From: Ipomoea triloba | Taxonomy: Eukaryota; Streptophyta; Magnoliopsida; Solanales; Convolvulaceae | Length of the DNA: 64,000 nt | NCBI RefSeq assembly: GCF_003576645.1 | Contig: NC_044916.1 | Location: 3,263,498 to 3,327,497 of the forward strand | Reading direction: 5' to 3' | In this document: positions 59,701-64,000 of the stretch, one piece after another | Position numbering within the stretch: the first letter of the stretch is position 1 | Layout of the letters: each line of letters starts with the position of its first letter | Notes under the pieces: generated by a model | What the model saw: only the letters and a program-made list of their open reading frames with translations | What the model was told of the DNA's origin: nothing | Databases searched by the model: none | Translations under genes and position numbers: made by a program

Positions 59701-59942
59701 AGATGCAGACCCACAGTTTATCGGTGAAGGACTTGTGGTTGATGAATGGGTGAGCTCATGAAACTCGAGATCGTTTTTCCTTGAAACCTAATTTTGCTTC
59801 ACTCAACAACCTCATCCATTAACTCATGAAACTTAAGATTGTTTTTTCACTTCATTTTCCCGCTTGCTTCTGCTTTTTGCAGAAAGAACGAAGAGAACGA
59901 TACCTAGCTCAACAGAATGCTGGATCTGTAGAGTCGATATAG
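56756..59942 (+). CDS. VAP4/MAMI-like MSP-domain protein
   Basis: Plant VAP-family protein; VAPs act at ER contact sites, where the MSP domain binds FFAT-type partners. Seven exons: 56756-57005, 58485-58555, 58656-58737, 58882-59006, 59443-59520, 59630-59749 and 59883-59942, all GT..AG and in frame, 261 residues. Residues 1-70 are an S/Q/P-rich leader with GLFKLPFRKPS and STVVRSFLPTPRRLKLDP, the layout of Arabidopsis VAP4-1/4-2 (MAMI, mannitol-induced). The MSP core follows: LYFPYEPGKQVRSAIKIKNT, then AFKFQTTSPKSCFMRPPGAV and VFKFVEPPENNEKPNQ. It ends with a predicted coiled coil (ALEKLKRQLAEADAAAEASK) and VDEWKERRERYLAQQ. There is no C-terminal membrane anchor, unlike classical VAPs. Intron 1 (57006-58484) holds a Tourist MITE and a SINE. 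The Met at 56756 follows a TATA box at 56633. Confidence 0.93.
57250..57480. mobile_element. Tourist-like MITE in VAP4-like intron 1
   Basis: Perfect 14-bp inverted ends (gggtgtgtttggtt and its complement) with TAA duplicated at 57247-57249 and 57481-57483. 231 bp. Confidence 0.88.
57680..57887 (+). mobile_element. SINE in VAP4-like intron 1
   Basis: ttgaattggtaaccacaagg, then ccagttcgactcctaaagg, gtagcctatcggctttc, and an end with tagtagctgcaggtttccc match the order of the SINE at 28552-28742. It has an internal duplication (gagccaatcag / gagccaatcaa). No clear target duplication. Confidence 0.65.
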
Positions 59943-60655
59943 ATAGCTGCTGGGGCGCCTTTCAGACTCTTGCACTCCAACTGGAAACTTCTGCAGAGTA
60001 TAATTCAAACTTGCTATGAATTAAATGTATAGAATGTAGAAAGTATGGAGGCACAGTTTCCCTTCTGTGATATAATTTTGGTGTGAAAATCTTCGTCTCT
60101 AGTTAATGGTGCCAGAAAATAAAATGGCTATAGTTCTAGTGCATCTGTTATTTGGACATGTTTTGTTGTCAAAGGCAAGCAATGTATGTACACATATACA
60201 GACTTTACTGTTTTGTTGTCTAAATTAAAGGAAAAGGTGTTTGTCTCATTGTCATAATTCTAGAACTAAGATCGTTTTTGCAGTAATATTTACTGTCTGA
60301 CTAATTTATTTATTTATTTTTTAGTACTACTGACTCCACAAGAGGTCAATGAGTTACAAGCTCCTTAAGCTGTAAAGCCTATAATTTAAAAAACAAAAAA
60401 CAAAAAAATTATGCCAAATTATAGATATAATTTTAGTGATATATTTCATTCAAGTTTTGAAATTCCGTGGGCTGTTTGCCAAGATTATTGTTGTGGGGGA
60501 CCTGGTTACTCCATTACTTCACCGCCACAATTATGCGCACATTTTTCACCCATAAACATACGATAACTACAAAAATCGCCATAAAGTCATCAAATAGCCG
60601 CCGGATTTCCTCCAAAACCATGGCTTTTCCTCACAAAACCACTGTCCACGCCCAC
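59943..60655. other. VAP4-like 3' flank and spacer
   Basis: Should include the VAP4-like 3' untranslated region. No other gene recognised. Confidence 0.4.
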
Positions 60656-60656
60656 C

Positions 60657-60664
60657 TATATAAA
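60657..60664 (+). promoter_or_regulatory. TATA box of the second DUF3774 gene
   Basis: TATATAAA in the setting cccacctatataaacaac, 125 bp before the start codon; a textbook plant TATA context. Confidence 0.7.
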
Positions 60665-60781
60665 CAACTCTCCCCGGCCCGCTTTCCACCATATCTGAAG
60701 TTCACGTCTTCAAAACAACGTTCGTGAAAGTCTTAATTGGTATCAATTCTCGATCGGCGAGACAGTAATAAACTGAACATT

Positions 60782-60994
60782 ATGAGTTATTGCATTAGCA
60801 GAGTTTGTCGTATGGCGGCTAGTATCGCAGCCACGGAAACCCAGACCGAGCCGTGCTCCAAATACTGCACCGCCTTCCGGGCGTTCCGGCCGAGCGGGGC
60901 TGCCGGCGCCGGCGACGGAGAATTGAAGAGGAAATTAGAGGTGGATGAGTCTGTCCGGAAAGTGATGCTTCTGAACTGCTGGACACAGAGCTAG
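60782..60994 (+). CDS. wound-induced polypeptide family protein (DUF3774)
   Basis: Single-exon gene for 70 residues. The C-terminus DESVRKVMLLNCWTQS (residues 55-70) is a variant of the family's EESLRKVMYLSCW ending. The N-terminal SRVCRMAASIAATET matches the usual R-x-W-x-VAASIGAVEA start of WIP proteins. The middle is alanine/glycine-rich. The frame is open upstream to an ATG at 60737, which I rejected because MSYCISRV aligns with family starts; both ATGs lie downstream of the expected transcription start, so this stays open. There is no signal peptide. It differs strongly from the member at 36512, so the two are not a recent tandem pair. Confidence 0.82.
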   Translation: MSYCISRVCRMAASIAATETQTEPCSKYCTAFRAFRPSGAAGAGDGELKRKLEVDESVRKVMLLNCWTQS

Positions 60995-62596
60995 CTAGGA
61001 AAGCTACCATGAATATATATAATTGTGTTTAATTTGCAGCGAGCTGAGATTCCTTAAACGTTTTGCTGCTTTGCATGAAACATGTCTGCAGCTTCATTAA
61101 TCTCGTCGAACTATGGGGAAAACGACGTCGGATAACTTGATGATGATGTGATGGAGCCATGGCGGCAGGGCGTATAGCTTCTCAAATTACATATGGAGAT
61201 CAATCGATGATACATATGTCTCTCTAGTAAAGAGAAGATCCTCACCTTGTAAATTTTGATCCTTATATAGTCATATATATATACTCATCAATATGTAATA
61301 TATTGACATGTTCAATTTTAATATTTGTGTTGCCCTATCCATATAGTCACAACTGAAAATTTTACAAATCCGGACCATCCAAGACATATTGATTGGTAAA
61401 AAGGATATTTGGAGTAATCCAATCAAGTTGGTCACATAATTAGTTTGATAATAATTATCCATTTTCGAGTTCGAGACTCTCATCACATAATTAATTTGAT
61501 AATAATTATCCATTTTCGAGTTCGAGACTCCCGTGGGAAATTAATTGGTTTGATGAATATATATTTCGTATTCGGTTTATGACCCCAAGTGACTTGAACA
61601 ATGAAATGCACAATGTGTTAGTTTCTACCTTCTAGTAGTTATTTGTCATTTTACATAAGTGGCCGGATGTTCAACTATAATACTTTAATGCAATAATGCA
61701 TAAATATTCTATTAATTGTTTGTAAATATGACAACATATACTTTGTAATTATACGCACAATAAGTTAGTGATCGAGCTTACAACTCTCTCTCTCTTGAGA
61801 TTTTTTATTATAGAGAAGTGGTTAGAAACATAAGGTAAGTTGTAATTAAAAAAATGACAATGCTGATCACTTTGAGAATTCAAAAAATCTTGTCAGTATT
61901 GCCCATCACTGAGTGAAAATAGTGAATAATATTGCCCATCACTGGGTGAAAATAGTGGGTAATACCAATTACCAACAAAAGTTATCAGAAAACTTAGTTG
62001 ATCAACGTGCCTTAGTCATAAAAGTTAAAAATAAAAAATTCGCTAATCTTCACTTTTGTTTTGGTTAGTTTGAGAAAAATGGTTGATAATTGGCGAATTT
62101 CCAGTAGTGTCGCATTGATTCATTGAACAAGAGAAACACAATTTGTTGTTAGTAATTCCTTTTTTTTTTATTTTTTTATTTTTTATCATTGCTTAATTGA
62201 AATGATTTATTATTCTTTCATGACTTCACCAATTCGATCACCACGTTACATAGTTATAATGCACACTTTTATGCATGCGTTATGACACGATAATCGAATC
62301 AAATTATAAAAAGTAAAAAATAAAAAAAAAGGTTGATTATTTAATTTCTTTGTGAAAATTCACATGATGATATTCCATGTGATTCTCTTTGGATAATCCA
62401 CCAATCCTTTTCAAGTCCATGGCCTGCAAGCTGCACCTGTACTCGATCTAATCGCCACAAAACAATGTTTCCTTATTTGTACCATTCTTCAAACTCTATA
62501 TATTCTTCTAACTGCATATATATGTGTATATTACAAGCAGCTGGTAGTTGTGGTTATCATCAAATCCCAGATCAGAGGTAAAATCCAAAGTTGAAG
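60995..62596. other. intergenic DNA with small tandem repeats
   Basis: No gene recognised. A 51-bp unit (tcacataattagtttgataa) occurs at 61432-61482 and 61483-61533. A unit of about 40 bp (attgcccatcactgagtg) occurs twice at about 61896-61965. Confidence 0.5.
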
Positions 62597-63496
62597 ATGG
62601 GCAAGGGGGGATTCAGCAGAGCTTCCATGTTTCAAATCATAGCTTCCTTATTCTTACTTATTGTCGTCTTTGCCTGGGCTGAAACCAACCCCTTTGGAGG
62701 TATTAATTATATATAAGACTTATAATTTTGATTATATATGCAATTTTACTATGTAATTATGTCTATTATATATAGTTTTTTTCATAAAGTACTACATTTA
62801 TTCTATACACTATTATATATATACAACTTAAAATAGTGATGATATTTGTAATTATGTTATGTTATTACATTATTTCCTGTAAAATGTGTATTACATTTAT
62901 GTTATAAAGTATTGATTATATCTCCCCTGTTACATGTAGTATCTGTTCATATATATATTTTCTCAACCTACTGAAACCCAACGGGTTAATATAACCCATG
63001 ACCTCCCATTTGGGGGAGTGATGATATCTACAATTATGTTATGTTATTACTTTATTTACTGCAAATTGTCTATTACAACTTTGCATACTACATTTATAAT
63101 ATAAAGTATATTATATATAAAACTTAAAGTATTAATTATATATGCAATCCTGTTATGACCCATTTTTATTATATTTAACATATTTTTTAGACTCGTGAAA
63201 CGGTCTCACAAGAAATTAACTGGTCATAATTACATTTTGGAAAATATGTAGCAATAATCTTACTATGTTTTTGTTTGTTTTTTTTTTTTTTTTTTGTTTC
63301 CTCAAACATATATAGGGATTATTGAGGCAGGAGCATCATGTTTCACGGTGGTGGGAGTGAAGGAAGGAGACACGTGCTTCGACATTGCCAAGTCGTTTAA
63401 TGTGAGCACTAAGGATTTCAATGCCATAAACCAAACCTCAACTGCACTGCTCTCTTCATCGGCCAATGGCTTTGCATTGAAGGGTCTGTCAATTGA
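62597..63496 (+). pseudogene. small secreted LysM-domain protein, frameshifted
   Basis: Exon 1 (62597-62699) encodes a signal peptide (MGKGGFSRASMF, then IIASLFLLIVVFAWA, likely cut after residue 28). Exon 2 starts at 63316 and gives CFTVVGVKEGDTCFDIAKSF and NVSTKDFNAIN, the first two thirds of a LysM domain, which binds chitin-type glycans outside the cell. The frame then leaves the family pattern. One frame over, from 63433, it reads LNCTALFIGQWLCI and stops at 63494-63496, as family members do. One C appears to be missing from the CC at 63431-63432. As written, the frame runs on to about 63602 with unrelated residues. It is either a real inactivating deletion or a base-call error. The intron (62700-63315) holds an S2 SINE fragment. 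Confidence 0.85.
62713..63018. repeat. first copy of 306-bp direct repeat
   Basis: Lies within the LysM intron. The same text returns at 63695-64000, at an offset of 982 bp. Confidence 0.95.
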
Positions 63497-63694
63497 ACTT
63501 AGACAACGTTGTAACCTTAACAATGCAGCATTGGGATACGTTTTGTATGGGGTAAAGTGGCCTCCATCTGGGCTAACAACCTTTATATGCATGCATGTAT
63601 GATGTGTCTCATTCAATAATAACAAATAATGTTTTCTTGTTTCCATTATTGAGCTTCAATTTCAGTTGATATAAAGTTTGATCCGTTAAATTAA

Positions 63695-64000
63695 ATAAGA
63701 CTTATAATTTTGATTATATATGCAATTTTACTATGTAATTATGTCTATTATATATAGTTTTTTTCATAAAGTACTACATTTATTCTATACACTATTATAT
63801 ATATACAACTTAAAATAGTGATGATATTTGTAATTATGTTATGTTATTACATTATTTCCTGTAAAATGTGTATTACATTTATGTTATAAAGTATTGATTA
63901 TATCTCCCCTGTTACATGTAGTATCTGTTCATATATATATTTTCTCAACCTACTGAAACCCAACGGGTTAATATAACCCATGACCTCCCATTTGGGGGAG
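63695..64000. repeat. second copy of 306-bp direct repeat, cut by window end
   Basis: Line-by-line reading shows no difference from 62713-63018, and the copy is still matching at the last base of the window. The repeat may continue and include another LysM exon 2. Confidence 0.95.

Noticed and set aside
63302..63646. Minus-strand open frame over LysM exon 2
   Set aside because: It is the antisense shadow of the LysM exon and has no signal or domain.
1..64000. CRISPR arrays, bacterial operons, integrated viral genes, rRNA
   Set aside because: The window is plant nuclear DNA; none of the direct repeats has regular spacers, and I saw no viral or rRNA sequence.

Overview
This window is nuclear DNA from a flowering plant. 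It is strongly A+T-rich, its genes have short exons with GT..AG introns, it carries one nuclear tRNA gene, and all the proteins are plant-type (R2R3-MYB, DUF3774 wound-induced polypeptides, a VAP4-class MSP-domain protein, a plant organellar PAP phosphatase). A eudicot is clear. An asterid such as a member of Convolvulaceae is a guess from the style of the repeats and is not proven by the sequence.

Genes, left to right: an R2R3-MYB factor on the minus strand (20936-22190, three exons); a nine-exon inositol-phosphatase-family gene on the minus strand (26343-30509) that looks like an organellar 3'(2'),5'-bisphosphate nucleotidase; tRNA-His(GUG) at 34832-34903; a DUF3774 wound-induced polypeptide gene (36512-36793, +); a two-exon conserved plant gene of unknown function with a plastid-type N-terminus (38706-39636, +); a seven-exon VAP4/MAMI-like gene (56756-59942, +); a second DUF3774 gene (60782-60994, +); and a small secreted LysM protein gene (62597-63496, +) whose reading frame is broken by an apparent 1-base deletion. 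These genes do not form one pathway. Several families in the set (subgroup-11-like MYB, PAP phosphatase, wound-induced polypeptides, LysM, mannitol-induced VAP4) are linked elsewhere to stress or wounding, but their proximity here may be chance.

The rest is repeat-rich. The first 20 kb holds SINE copies, foldback and MULE-type MITEs, Tourist-like MITEs, an RNase H relic of a LINE and a probable non-autonomous Helitron (15929-20023). At 31900-32963 lies a Pack-MULE-like element with long terminal inverted repeats and a perfect 9-bp target duplication; it carries a piece of a bHLH transcription-factor gene. From 40 to 55.6 kb there are no ordinary genes: shuffled copies of two or three non-autonomous repeat modules have been invaded by younger elements, and for two of these the empty target site survives in sister copies inside the same window. 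Four single N characters at 44437-45125 sit at repeat breakpoints and suggest a local assembly problem. The last 306 bases of the window repeat an intron of the LysM gene with no difference I can see.
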